The notes: generated by a model from the sequence alone, not told the origin. DNA of 58,773 nt from Chlorobiaceae bacterium (GCA_013334485.1 JAAXXL010000009.1:1-58773), one strand, 5' to 3'; numbered from the stretch's first letter, positions 32,694 through 41,792 are shown. A program made the numbers and translations.

Positions 32694-35363
32694 TCACGCA
32701 TCTTTGGTGACAAAACGAGTGATAAGTTCAAGCAACTGCTCTTTTTTTACCGGCTTGGTGACGAAGGAGTCACACCCCGCTTCTTGTGCTTTTTCCTTCT
32801 CAATTGCTGAGCTGAAGGCGGTCTGAACTATAACCGGCAACTCAGGGCGAAGCTCTTTTATCAATCTGGTCGAATCAAAACCGTTCATGAACGGCATTTT
32901 GATGTCCATAAGTACAAGCTTTATTTCGGGATGCTGCTTTACCTGCTCCACCGCGTCCCGGCCATTTCCGACCGAAAGAATGGTAAGATTCTCTGCATGA
33001 AGTGTCTTTTTCAAGAGCAGGCTACTGATGGCGTCATCTTCAGCAACAAGAATAGTCACAGGGGGCAGGAGAGCTTCAGCGATATGAACCGCTCTCTCCT
33101 GAATGCTTGTTTTGGCAAAACCCTGGGCCGTGTATTCAAGGCTGAACAGGAATTCACTTCCTTTGCTCTCTTCCGAGGAGACAGAGATGCTGCCACCAAG
33201 CATTTCAACGTATGCCTGGGCAATGCTCAGTCCGAGGCCAGCACCCTCATAGTTGCGGGTCAGGGAGTTATCTGCCTGACGGAACCGTTCAAAAATTTTC
33301 GTTTGCATGTCGGGCGAAATCCCGATACCGGAATCAACAACATAAAACTCAAGCCTGTTATTTTTCAGAGTATATCCAAAGTCTATATGCCCCTCTCTGG
33401 TGAACTTCAGTGCGTTCTGCAGAAGATTTGTCAGAATTTGCGTAAGCTTTGTGCCGTCTGTCTCAATGACACTTTCACTGTCTGACAACCCGGTGGTGCA
33501 GTTCAAACGCAAACCCTTCTGTTCGGCCTGGGGATTGAAAAAGGCATGAAGCTCCCGAAGAAGTTTATTGACAGGGGTCTTGTCGATTTTGACATTTGTC
33601 TTGCCAGCCTCAATGCGTGAAACATCAATAATGTCATTGATAAGAAAAAGCAGACGCTGACAGCTCTGGTCAATAAGATCGATATAGAGCAACTGTTCAT
33701 CTCTTGAGAGATCAGAATCTTTCAGGATCTCTGAAAGGCCAACGATCCCGTTCATCGGAGTTCGGATTTCATGGCTGATATTGGCAAGAAAGGCGGTTTT
33801 TAACCGGTCGCTCTCCTCCGCATTCTCTTTGGCTGTGATCAACTCACTCCAAAGTTTTTTCGTTTCAGTGATATCCTCCTTGATCGCCACAAAATTGGTT
33901 ATCACACCCTCTTCATTCAAAACTGGCGAGACAACCGCTGACTCCCAGTAAAACTCTCCGTTTTTCCGCTTATTGTACATTTCGCCCTTCCACACTCCCC
34001 CGCCAAGAATGGTTTTCCAGAGATCTTCATAAACTGAGTCCGACATGGTTCCGGACTGGAGAATACGGGGATTTTGCCCGATTGCCTCTTCAGCAGTGTA
34101 GCCTGAAAACTCTTCAAATGCCGGGTTTACATATTCAATATTGCCCTCCGGATCGGTAATGAGCACAATGGTATGACTTTGATGTATTGCTACACTCAGT
34201 GTTTTCAGCTCCCGTTCAGCCGCTTTGCGCTCCGTTACGTCATGAATAATAGCGTAGAGCAGCTCCCTGCCTGCGACCCTGATATTGGAGCTGAACACCT
34301 CTACGTCGCGAATGGAATTATCGGCCCTGCGGTGTTGAAAGGAGAACTGATTTTTTCCCGACATCCGGTTCTGTGCCATAATGCGTTTCAGCTCCTCATC
34401 AGGCAGCGTATCGATCTCCCGGATATGCTTGTGGCGGAGATCATCAATTGTCCAACCGTAATAAGATGCCGCAGCATGGTTGGCATCAACAATATTACCG
34501 GTAACAGGATCAATCACCAATTGTATGGCGGAGTGCTCCTCAAACAGTTTCCTGAAACGCTCCTCGCTGTTGTGAAGTGCCTCCTCTTCAGACTTTTTAT
34601 GTTCGGTGATGTCGGTAGCAATACCGATAAGAAATGGCTGCTCCTTGATGATGACTCTCTTTCCGGATAACTGAAACCATCTGAACTCAGGGCCGCCCTG
34701 TATGAGGACTCTCACTTCAACGGACTCCTCATTGCCACTACTCATGATCTGCAACATTCTCTCTGCGACCATCGGCCGGTCATCCGGATGAACAGTCTCA
34801 AGGGCAATGAAAGTGGCCATTTCAGCATCCGGTTTGCCAACAACAACATCCCGCTGATAGGTATTCCAGAGGGCATAACGCCCCTCTGCATCAAGCATAT
34901 AGAAGGCACCGGGCACAGCCTCTTTGAGTGCGCCAAAAAGAGCCTGCGTCGTTTCTGCATCCCGTGCTGCGGCTTTCAGGTCAGTGATATCCTGAGCAAT
35001 GATATAGACCTGTGCAGCTTTGCCCTCTCTCTCAACAATCGGGTATACAGTATTTCGAAAACAATGGCCATCCTGCTCATCTTCAAAGATCATACGCCTG
35101 GCCGTACGAAAAACCTCATCAACTTTTATTCGCCGTACTGCCGCCAACTCAGGCGAAAGAAAAGCATATGCGTTTGCGTTGATGCACGCCTCCGCCTGTT
35201 TGCCAAAGAGCGCAGCAAATGCCTGATTGGCATCAAGAATGGTTCCTTCCCGATCCATGATAAACGCCGGTTCAGCAATAGTATCAAAAACAGCGTGGAG
35301 CGTGCTTTCGCGTTGTTCTGATGAACGGTTCTTGTATTGTTCTGTATGACTTCTGTTCTGCAT
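32694..35363 (-). CDS. Hybrid sensor histidine kinase with four PAS domains
   Basis: An 889-residue cytoplasmic protein without membrane segments. Four PAS/PAC units fill residues 20-500 (for example FIMDREGTILDANQAFAALF, YMLDAEGRYALWN, LVIDPVTGNIVDANHAAA and LITDPEGNIEYVNPAFEEFSGY). Then comes a histidine kinase with H-box FLANISHEIRTPMNG, N-box NLLQNALKFT and G-box DSGIGISPD, and a receiver domain with phospho-acceptor LVLMDIKMP. A phosphorelay from PAS sensing to the receiver is expected; the next partner is unknown. It is a single gene between msrB and a hypothetical gene. The first PAS lacks obvious heme or flavin signatures, so the signal is open. Confidence 0.93.
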   Translation of the reverse strand: MQNRSHTEQYKNRSSEQRESTLHAVFDTIAEPAFIMDREGTILDANQAFAALFGKQAEACINANAYAFLSPELAAVRRIKVDEVFRTARRMIFEDEQDGHCFRNTVYPIVEREGKAAQVYIIAQDITDLKAAARDAETTQALFGALKEAVPGAFYMLDAEGRYALWNTYQRDVVVGKPDAEMATFIALETVHPDDRPMVAERMLQIMSSGNEESVEVRVLIQGGPEFRWFQLSGKRVIIKEQPFLIGIATDITEHKKSEEEALHNSEERFRKLFEEHSAIQLVIDPVTGNIVDANHAAASYYGWTIDDLRHKHIREIDTLPDEELKRIMAQNRMSGKNQFSFQHRRADNSIRDVEVFSSNIRVAGRELLYAIIHDVTERKAAERELKTLSVAIHQSHTIVLITDPEGNIEYVNPAFEEFSGYTAEEAIGQNPRILQSGTMSDSVYEDLWKTILGGGVWKGEMYNKRKNGEFYWESAVVSPVLNEEGVITNFVAIKEDITETKKLWSELITAKENAEESDRLKTAFLANISHEIRTPMNGIVGLSEILKDSDLSRDEQLLYIDLIDQSCQRLLFLINDIIDVSRIEAGKTNVKIDKTPVNKLLRELHAFFNPQAEQKGLRLNCTTGLSDSESVIETDGTKLTQILTNLLQNALKFTREGHIDFGYTLKNNRLEFYVVDSGIGISPDMQTKIFERFRQADNSLTRNYEGAGLGLSIAQAYVEMLGGSISVSSEESKGSEFLFSLEYTAQGFAKTSIQERAVHIAEALLPPVTILVAEDDAISSLLLKKTLHAENLTILSVGNGRDAVEQVKQHPEIKLVLMDIKMPFMNGFDSTRLIKELRPELPVIVQTAFSSAIEKEKAQEAGCDSFVTKPVKKEQLLELITRFVTKDA

Positions 35364-35494
35364 GAAAAATCAAATAGCGTATTGACCCCGGCGTAACAAT
35401 GGAAATAATCTGCAGCATTTCAGCATCTGAAGGATGGCTGTCTGAGCCGCAATTGGTACAAAATATGAAGAGTTTTCAGCTTTGTCATGATAAA

Positions 35495-35980
35495 TCACTC
35501 CTGCACGCCAAGGCCTTCATATTGCCCTATTTTTTTTGCCCACCTGGCAAGTGTCTTGTCGTCCATGCTATTCCATAGCTCAATCCCGGCACCAAGATGG
35601 TGGTTGATGAAGGCGCACTCGACAACTGCTTTATCGGCAGAAAAAATGTATTCGTCAAGAGCAGCATCATCTTTTGGCTGAAACGCCCAGTATAAAAGTC
35701 CGGGCTGGCCGTTATTGAAAAGAAAGAGTTTCTCGTCAGGATCAAGGTCGCTATTGTTCTCAAGCGTGCTGCACTCACTGGCAATCTCTTTGATCAACCG
35801 GCAGTGCTTCTCACTGTACTCAATCGGGCCGATGATAGGATCGTAGACCCGACTGTCAACCGTAATCACTCCCATCTCTGTCAGAATAAAAAGCATATGA
35901 CCTGAGCGCCAGTAACCGCCGTCGAGTAGTGCCGGTTTATGAATTGCGTTAAAGCGACGAAGCAGAGCTGCTCTCTCCAT
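35495..35980 (-). CDS. Hypothetical protein (about 161 aa)
   Basis: From ATG 35980, with GGAG eight bases upstream, the protein has 161 residues. It has no signal peptide, and the blocks HMLFILTEMGVITVDSRVYDP, KLFLFNNGQPGLLYWAFQPKDD and FINHHLGAGIELWNS suggest a compact alpha/beta domain. I cannot place it in a named family. It is 131 bases upstream of the hybrid kinase gene on the same strand and could share a transcript. A longer frame to 36115 adds residues that look non-coding. Function unknown. Confidence 0.6.
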   Translation of the reverse strand: MERAALLRRFNAIHKPALLDGGYWRSGHMLFILTEMGVITVDSRVYDPIIGPIEYSEKHCRLIKEIASECSTLENNSDLDPDEKLFLFNNGQPGLLYWAFQPKDDAALDEYIFSADKAVVECAFINHHLGAGIELWNSMDDKTLARWAKKIGQYEGLGVQE

Positions 35981-36284
35981 CAGACGGTCTCCGTGGTTTC
36001 TTGGTGAACAGGTAATGACAACATGGTAAAATACAATATTCACAAGATGCATACCAGTACATGAATTACGCTTTTTTTCGTTCCACAGAAACAATCCAAA
36101 AACCGGCGATATCAAACTTGCACATCCTCACATAACAATGCTCAATTCAACGCCTTCACTCACTTTTGATTCATGGCGAAAGACCGGGGTGTCAGAATGA
36201 AAAGTGCCATTGCAGAAAGATGACCTCCGTTACCACCTTTGGTAGTAAGAAATTTTGTAGTAGCTTTCATTAAAATCAAAACCC

Positions 36285-36542
36285 ATGCATTTGGCAAACC
36301 GAACGGTCATAACCAGAACGCTCATTTTTCTGTTCGCTATCGCATCCGTTGCGTTAGCCGGAGAGGCTGTTGCAGAAAATTCAGTTACGGTACAGACAAA
36401 AGTGACGATAAACATCTCTGACTCACTGATTCGGTACCTGAATAAAATCAGGAAAGAGGCTGACCTCAAGAAAAACACTCAGCCCTCATCTGCACTATCG
36501 AACCCCTCACAGGCCGACACCACGAGAGTGTTTACTCCTTGA
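36285..36542 (+). CDS. Small exported protein (85 aa)
   Basis: An 85-residue protein with a clear signal peptide (TLIFLFAIASVALAGEAVA, cleavage near residue 30) and a short mature part beginning ENSVTVQTKVTINISDSLIRYL, followed by basic and Ser/Asn-rich residues. The beta-prone VTVQTKVTINIS start is like the N termini of small fimbrial or surface subunits. It is the first of three plus-strand genes that encode exported proteins and a PapD-like chaperone. I do not recognise a family. Expression with the next gene is likely because only 59 bases separate them. Confidence 0.62.
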   Translation: MHLANRTVITRTLIFLFAIASVALAGEAVAENSVTVQTKVTINISDSLIRYLNKIRKEADLKKNTQPSSALSNPSQADTTRVFTP

Positions 36543-36601
36543 ATAGGGAAACCGATTCCATGCCGGAGCGGTGTAAAAAAAAGAATCACGTTATTTTTAC
36601 T

Positions 36602-37129
36602 ATGAAAAGATCACAAATAAAGCTCATTACTGAACGCAATACCATCAGGCTTCCGCTTCTTGCGGCCATAACCCTTATCTTGTTTCTGGCATTAACAGCT
36701 ACACCACTGTTTGCCAAAGAAAATGTTGTAAGTGCCAGTGAAATAACACTTGCTACACTCAAGCTTGAAGATGTTCAGGGAACATATGGAAAGAAGATTA
36801 ACGAAAAGAAAACCGATGAAATACAGGTCATTCGCACAGTAAATCCCTTATGGAAACTGGAATTGCCGGACGAGCACCTGCCGGCAATCACTACAGAATA
36901 CTGGGTTACCGGCAATAACGGGAAACCCGATGTATTCTCAAGTATCAATGAACCATCCTCATCAGTGAAAATTGAGATCAGGGCGAAAGGGATACAGTCT
37001 GAAGCGTATGTTAACAAACACTGGTTAATGTCGGAAATTGTTGATATTATCATCTATCCGGTTACCGCAACCAGTAAAGGCGCTTATAGTGGCGTCATTA
37101 AAACCGTCATCTCTTTTGCGCATATTTAA
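36602..37129 (+). CDS. Exported beta-rich protein, possible fibre subunit
   Basis: Starting at ATG 36602 the product has 175 residues with a long N-terminal signal (LLAAITLILFLALTATPLFA). The mature part alternates strand-like stretches (EITLATLKLEDVQGTYGK, IQVIRTVNPLWKLEL, SSVKIEIRAKG) and ends KGAYSGVIKTVISFAHI, a final strand of the G-x-Y-x-G-x-I type often seen in chaperone-assembled pilin subunits. A PapD-like chaperone is encoded 282 bases downstream. The subunit role is inferred from these two points. An in-frame ATG at 36539 overlaps the previous stop, but would add a non-signal-like stretch. Confidence 0.58.
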   Translation: MKRSQIKLITERNTIRLPLLAAITLILFLALTATPLFAKENVVSASEITLATLKLEDVQGTYGKKINEKKTDEIQVIRTVNPLWKLELPDEHLPAITTEYWVTGNNGKPDVFSSINEPSSSVKIEIRAKGIQSEAYVNKHWLMSEIVDIIIYPVTATSKGAYSGVIKTVISFAHI

Positions 37130-37274
37130 TACCCCAGCCCCATCCGTTGAGTTTTTTTTACGTTTCTTTACGACTGTCAGGCTCCTCAGGCACTCCTCCT
37201 TTTGACTCTCCCGTTACCAAAACAGTAAGAAACCGCCTGACGGGAATAACAATTCATTACGGAATCTCCCTTAT

Positions 37275-37409
37275 GAGCATCTCTATTAATTTATTCCGCG
37301 ATTCGACTGCTTCGTTGGGCGGTGCTCGAAATCCTCAAGTACTAAGTGTACATTCGGTTTCTGCGCTGCCTCGCACTCAAACCGCTCACGACAATTAATA
37401 GAGGTGCTC
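37275..37409. repeat. 135-base inverted-repeat (MITE/REP-like) element
   Basis: The ends GAGCATCTCTATTAATT (37275-37291) and AATTAATAGAGGTGCTC (37393-37409) are inverted repeats differing at one base. The interior (TGCTTCGTTGGGCGGTGCTC ... CTGCGCTGCCTCGCACTC) is partly self-complementary too, around a central AAGTACTAAGTGTAC. The whole would fold into a long hairpin. Its right arm contains GAGGTG, the probable ribosome binding site of the chaperone gene starting at 37412. Confidence 0.66.
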
Positions 37410-37411
37410 TT

Positions 37412-38233
37412 ATGAAAAACACGGTATGGACAGGCCTCTTTCTGCTTTTTGGCACTCTTTTCGCTCAATCACTCTATGCTGATCATATCTACAATTTGTT
37501 TGTATCGCCAAAAATGTTTGAGCTGAACCTGGATACCCAGCCGATCAGTGAATCCATACGGCTGAAAAACAACAGTGGTAACCCTTTGAGCCTGAGAGCA
37601 ACTGTCCAGAACTGGACAATTGACGAAGAGAACAAACTGAAAACAGTGCCATCCGATACAGAGTCACTTGATCAATGGATAGTGGTTACACCAGAAAATA
37701 TTACGGTAAAACCAGGCAAAGAGGCTGTTGTTCAATTTTCAGTGACGCCGCACCCTTCTGCTGAACCCGGTGAACATCGAGCCATTATTTATATCACAGA
37801 GAGATATCCTACAGCAATCGGTGAGGGAATTGAACTCACATTCAGCCAGGGCATTGGTATCTATGGCTATTCTGGAACTATCCTGCGTGCTGCCATCCTG
37901 AAAGAGATGACGTTTGAGCGGGGTTCAGGAACCCTGAGTGTCGATATTGAGAACATTGGAAATGTGCATTCCAGGTTTCATGGCGACTATTCTATCTGGA
38001 AAAAAGAGCGTTTTGCCGGGGTTAAAGCTCTGAAAGGTTACCTGAACAAGCCAGACAAGAAAAATAAACCGCAAGGCTTTATCGCTTCAGGCAGTGTCAA
38101 CACGACTCCGGTGCTTGCAGGAAACCGCCGAACAATAAAGACCATACTCCCTGTTACTGGTCTGCCTGCGGGATACATCGTTGTTGTAAGCGGCTCAATC
38201 AATAATCAAAAGGTAGAGAAGATTTTCCGCTGA
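37412..38233 (+). CDS. PapD-like periplasmic chaperone
   Basis: The 273-residue protein has a signal peptide (GLFLLFGTLFAQSLYA) and an immunoglobulin-like chaperone domain: LFVSPKMFELNLDTQPISESIRLKNNSGNPLSLRA, SLDQWIVVTPENITVKPGKEAVVQFSVTP and GEHRAIIYITER. This is the order of the fimbrial/PapD-type chaperone N-terminal domain, with the usual V-x-P...G start and the R-x-x-I-Y strand. A second domain with more extended strands follows. It probably escorts secreted subunits such as those encoded at 36285 and 36602. No usher gene is near. ATG 37412 has GAGGTG five bases upstream, inside an inverted repeat, so folding of the mRNA could affect translation. Confidence 0.7.
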   Translation: MKNTVWTGLFLLFGTLFAQSLYADHIYNLFVSPKMFELNLDTQPISESIRLKNNSGNPLSLRATVQNWTIDEENKLKTVPSDTESLDQWIVVTPENITVKPGKEAVVQFSVTPHPSAEPGEHRAIIYITERYPTAIGEGIELTFSQGIGIYGYSGTILRAAILKEMTFERGSGTLSVDIENIGNVHSRFHGDYSIWKKERFAGVKALKGYLNKPDKKNKPQGFIASGSVNTTPVLAGNRRTIKTILPVTGLPAGYIVVVSGSINNQKVEKIFR

Positions 38234-38318
38234 ATGAAGCTCATCCACCTGGCTTGCTCGCAAAAAAACGCATTACCATCTCTTTTCCTTGTAGTCTTTT
38301 AAGTCATGAGCCAGGCCA

Positions 38319-38594
38319 TCACTCAGGAAAAACCTCATCTCCGATAATGGCATCAAAATCAACAGGAAATGATGGCTCTACCTGATTGAGATGGTCAAGA
38401 CCCTCAGGCATTGCATGAACCCCGGTCGGAAAGGAGTTATGTGACCGGATATACTCCATCAGGTAAAGGCTCAACCGATAATAACCGCAAGGTTTTGTGG
38501 ATGTCGATCCCGGTGATTGATTTACCGGCTTGCCCTCAGCCCACCGCTCAACAATCTTTTCGACCAGCTCCTCATAGCTTTTTTCTTTCCGCAT
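38319..38594 (-). CDS. Small hypothetical protein (91 aa)
   Basis: A 91-residue soluble, acidic protein: KSYEELVEKIVERWAEGKPV at the start, then YYRLSLYLMEYIRSHNSFP and an acidic end (DAIIGDEVFPE). No family is recognised. It stands alone on the minus strand, convergent with the PapD-like gene. The even residue composition and complete frame favour a real gene. There is no indication of its role. Confidence 0.6.
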   Translation of the reverse strand: MRKEKSYEELVEKIVERWAEGKPVNQSPGSTSTKPCGYYRLSLYLMEYIRSHNSFPTGVHAMPEGLDHLNQVEPSFPVDFDAIIGDEVFPE

Positions 38595-38744
38595 CTGCCT
38601 CTCTCCTTTTTTTACAGTTTACTGCATGCCGAACAATACTATCCCGACAAGTTAGTGAATGAAGAGAAATATCACTGAAGCTTCGCTTCAGGTTGTATCG
38701 TCAGCCACGTAAAAATGTGAAGGGGTGCCGGGGGGGGATGTAAA

Positions 38745-38778
38745 AAAAGCAAGGCCCACATTGGCGGGCCTTGCTTTT
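38745..38778 (-). terminator. Rho-independent terminator of the pilin-like gene
   Basis: The arms AAAAGCAAGGCCC (38745-38757) and GGGCCTTGCTTTT (38766-38778) form a perfect 13-base stem with an eight-base loop, followed on the minus strand by a run of T. It lies 20 bases past the stop of the 38799-39410 gene. Confidence 0.9.
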
Positions 38779-38798
38779 ACGGTTATGAATCCTGAGGA

Positions 38799-39410
38799 TC
38801 AGATAGTCTGTGCGGTAATAGTGAACGAACCTGCATGTGCACCTGACTCGGTCGTATTACCGAAGTTGAGGGTCATATTGACGTCACCAACGGTCTGAGT
38901 CTGGCCGGTAACTCCACGAAGAAGTGTCGTGACCGTAGCGCCTGAAACTGCTCCGCTTACTCCATTGGTTGAGGCCAGTCCGTATCCGGTTACACCAATC
39001 TTGGACGTTGAACCGACTCTTGTTGCAGAGAAATCAGTTCCGGTAATGGATACGGTTGCTGTTCCACTGCTTGAAAGACCAGCAATCGCCCATGCATTCT
39101 TCAGGGTAATTTTAGCTGACGATGGTCCGACCTCTGTTGCTGATGCCGCAAGAGTTGTTGAGGTATCGCCGAGAGTTGTCCAGGTAGCCGACAGCGGTGA
39201 ACCTGTCTGTGATGCGCTTGACGACGTTGCTGAGAAGTTCAGGGCTACGGCACTGTAGTAGTGCAGCACCATATACTCCGGCATGGTCACGGTTGTGGTA
39301 GTAGTTCCGGACTGAGAGACCGGCGCTGCATTGGCTGATGGAGAGATGCTGCAGAGGCCAAGAAGTGCTGCTCCAAGAGCGATGGTGCGAATAGCTTTGT
39401 TGTTTCTCAT
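38799..39410 (-). CDS. Exported Ser/Thr-rich beta protein, pilin-like
   Basis: The 203-residue protein has a signal peptide (ALGAALLGLCSISPSANAAP) and a mature chain very rich in Thr, Ser, Ala and Gly with alternating strands: TTTTTVTMPEYMVLHYYS, LNFSATSSSASQTG, GTATVSITGTDFSAT and a final GSFTITAQTI strand. There are no cysteines. This is the profile of a structural surface or fibre subunit, resembling spore-coat-U/DUF4402-like pilins in overall form, though no family is proven. It has its own strong terminator, suggesting high expression. A PapD-like chaperone is encoded nearby, convergently. A LuxR-type regulator gene lies on the other side. Confidence 0.65.
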   Translation of the reverse strand: MRNNKAIRTIALGAALLGLCSISPSANAAPVSQSGTTTTTVTMPEYMVLHYYSAVALNFSATSSSASQTGSPLSATWTTLGDTSTTLAASATEVGPSSAKITLKNAWAIAGLSSSGTATVSITGTDFSATRVGSTSKIGVTGYGLASTNGVSGAVSGATVTTLLRGVTGQTQTVGDVNMTLNFGNTTESGAHAGSFTITAQTI

Positions 39411-40029
39411 GATAGTATCCCTTTTGGTCCTGGTTGAAAGTTGAGTGATTCTGATTCTGTTTATAATGGTTCAACAACCGTGCCAATGATTAACCGCACC
39501 CCGTATTTCCACATCCAGTACTACCTCAATTCTCTTGAAATTCATGACTACACGTAGGTTTAATGCCTTGCTATTGCTCATCTCACTACAATAACCTCAA
39601 CCCTGAACTTTTATTTTCTCCGTATTGCAAAACATTGCAGCCGATGAACAATTCAAAAAAGACCGTCTCATTTATCTCAAAATGTATCGTTTTATAAGAC
39701 TCAAAGTGAGACTGTTGATGAGTCTGAACATATCAATAGTAGGGACGCCTCTGCTCTCAACCCGAAACGACAAAGAAAACAGAGCTCTGCGGGTATTTAC
39801 ATTGAGGGATCCAGGCAGAACCAAACAAATGCGATTGGCCTTTCAAGCGAAAAAAGAGAGTGGTATTAATTCAGTATCAAAGAAGAGTAGTAAAACGTAG
39901 TGCGGCGTAGTGGAGCAAAAAATATTTGTAAATAAAGTGAAATAGTTCTTTTTATTCAGGAATAAAGCCGATATTACTCACCTTAATACGCCAGCACATG
40001 GCGAATTAATAATCAAGCAGAGTAAAGCG
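39411..40029. other. Divergent promoter region between pilin-like gene and HTH regulator
   Basis: About 620 bases between two divergent genes. It is AT-rich near 39540-39680 and 39900-39990. The only plus-strand frame of note (39625-39900, 91 codons) has no ribosome binding site and reads as random, basic sequence, so I reject it. The length would allow a regulated promoter for both neighbours; I see no clear operator. Confidence 0.4.
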
Positions 40030-41235
40030 ATGGCTGAGCCAATCCTGAAAACCATAAAAAACAGCCACTGGGAAAGTGTACACCCGGCAGCCGGATACAC
40101 CAAAAAGGTGGAGGTGATTGATGACAATATCGTCCACACCTGGATTGAGTCAACAGAGGATGTTGTCCTTGATTTCATGGACACAGAGCTCCTTCAGGCT
40201 GTTCTTGAGGATACGGGTCTCGGAAACAGAGAGTTTCATGTCATTTTTAACCTTGCCAATACCAAAAGCATTACCTATCGCTACAAACAGGCAATAACCA
40301 ACCTCTTTTTTAACTGGAGCCCGTTCTTCGGGGCTATAGGCTTTTATAACATTGCGGACTCAATGCGCATTATAACTGAATCCTTTGCCGCCATTGCTCC
40401 CGAAAAACTCTGTATTCTTCAGACTGAAACCTATGATGAGGTTATTGAAAAAATAATAGCCTTCAAGTCAGGGACACTGCCGTCTCGAGAAAACCCTGAT
40501 GATGAGAAAAAAGAGGAACTTCGCTTTCTTGGAACGGTTGCAAAACTTTCATGGCTTGGCCTGCTCGAAGAGCCTGTAGAGCTGCCTTCCAGGGGAAGTC
40601 GTTTCCGTACAGTTTTCAAAGCACTCGAAGCCCTTCGTCTTGACCTTGTAGCAAAAAATATTAACTGCGAAAAAGAATTAAAAGAGCTTAACAACAACCT
40701 TCAAAATCGACTAACCCAGATGACTATACAAATGAATGCACAGACAGAGCTGAATAAAAAATCGGCAACAGAATTCAAAAGCGAAATTGCAGACCTGAAA
40801 TCACGGCTTGCAACACAGGATATGGAGCTTACAAGGGTTTCAACGGCAATTGCTGAAAAAACCACAAAATTGCGCAATCTGCTTCAACAGATACATGCTC
40901 TTGAAATAGATTCTGAAGTTAAAAACGGCATTGCTGACACCTGTCTCGGCCTTATAGAGACTGAAACCATTGAAAAACGCCTGAATACCGAACAGACAGA
41001 GGGCGATTCAGTGTTTCTGTCAAAACTTCAGAAAAAACATCCAAACCTCAACCAGCGCGAACTGAGAATAAGCCTGCTGGTAAAGATGAACTACGACACC
41101 TGTGATATTGCCCGCTCGGTCGGCATCTCAACAAGGGGTATGGAAAGCATTCGCTACAGAATGCATAAAAAGCTCGGGCTGGGAAAACATCAGTCTATCA
41201 AAACCTATCTTTCAGAACTTGCAGTAACGTTCTGA
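40030..41235 (+). CDS. Transcriptional regulator with coiled coil and LuxR-type HTH
   Basis: A 401-residue protein. Residues 1-140 form an unassigned alpha/beta sensor-like domain (VHTWIESTEDVVLDFMDTEL, REFHVIFNLANTKSITYRY). Residues 200-300 are strongly coiled-coil (NCEKELKELNNNLQNRLTQM, DLKSRLATQDMELTRV). The end (HPNLNQRELRISLLVKMNY, DIARSVGISTRGMESIRYRMHKKLGL) is a LuxR/GerE-like HTH as found in Bacteroidetes/Chlorobi single-component regulators. It probably binds DNA as a coiled-coil dimer in response to a cytoplasmic or membrane-linked signal. It is divergent from the pilin-like gene, which could be its target. A strong terminator follows. Confidence 0.75.
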   Translation: MAEPILKTIKNSHWESVHPAAGYTKKVEVIDDNIVHTWIESTEDVVLDFMDTELLQAVLEDTGLGNREFHVIFNLANTKSITYRYKQAITNLFFNWSPFFGAIGFYNIADSMRIITESFAAIAPEKLCILQTETYDEVIEKIIAFKSGTLPSRENPDDEKKEELRFLGTVAKLSWLGLLEEPVELPSRGSRFRTVFKALEALRLDLVAKNINCEKELKELNNNLQNRLTQMTIQMNAQTELNKKSATEFKSEIADLKSRLATQDMELTRVSTAIAEKTTKLRNLLQQIHALEIDSEVKNGIADTCLGLIETETIEKRLNTEQTEGDSVFLSKLQKKHPNLNQRELRISLLVKMNYDTCDIARSVGISTRGMESIRYRMHKKLGLGKHQSIKTYLSELAVTF

Positions 41236-41255
41236 ACCCTCTCTCTATAATTTTT

Positions 41256-41300
41256 AAAAAAAAGGCACTTCATGCGTCGAGTATTGAGTGCCTTTTTTTT
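41256..41300 (+). terminator. Rho-independent terminator after the HTH regulator
   Basis: AAAAAAAAGGCACT (41256-41269) pairs perfectly with AGTGCCTTTTTTTT (41287-41300) around a 17-base loop, ending in eight T. It begins 21 bases after the stop at 41235. The A-rich left arm would let it work in both directions. Confidence 0.88.
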
Positions 41301-41394
41301 CTCCTCCACCCACCCTCACCGTGGATTTTTTCATCACGGTTATTTGTTCATATTCCGGTAAGAGTGTTTCACCACTTGAAAAATGGAGGAATAA

Positions 41395-41748
41395 ATGGAT
41401 ATCCGTAAACTGATTGAGGCCTATCACAAAGCCTGGACTTGCGGAGATTTTGAGGCCGCTCGATCTTTTCTTGCTGATGACCTGGAGTTCAGGGGCACTA
41501 TTGAGAGTTTTTCGAATGCCGACGATTTCCTTGCCGCTCTGAAGCAGTTCGCAAAGATGACAAACCAGGTAACCATGCTTGAGCAGTTCTACGATCACCA
41601 GAGTGCTGCCCTGCTCTATGATTGTGATACGGCTACTCCGGCAGGAGTCATCCGCACCGCAGAATTCTTCTCTGTTGCAGGCAACCGGATTACAGCTATC
41701 AGGCTGATTTTTGACGCAACAGAACTGCGTAAAGCGATGACGACTTGA
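41395..41748 (+). CDS. NTF2-like (SnoaL-type) protein
   Basis: A 117-residue single-domain protein: IRKLIEAYHKAWTCGDFEAARSFLADDLEFRG at the start, then LEQFYDHQSAALLYDCDTATPAG and FFSVAGNRITAIRLIFD. This is the NTF2-like/SnoaL fold, with the W-x-x-G/DF-ARSFLADDLEF block typical of small polyketide-cyclase-like and unknown-function members. The pocket residues do not fix a substrate. GGAGGA stands ten bases before ATG 41395. It is followed after 44 bases by the Nramp transporter and a universal stress gene, with which it likely shares an operon. Confidence 0.82.
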   Translation: MDIRKLIEAYHKAWTCGDFEAARSFLADDLEFRGTIESFSNADDFLAALKQFAKMTNQVTMLEQFYDHQSAALLYDCDTATPAGVIRTAEFFSVAGNRITAIRLIFDATELRKAMTT

Positions 41749-41792
41749 GTCACAAAGAATCGGAATCAATCCTGACTGAAAGAAAAACCTGT

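Noticed and set aside
39625-39900. 91-codon plus-strand frame in the divergent promoter region
   Set aside because: No ribosome binding site and a random, basic composition.
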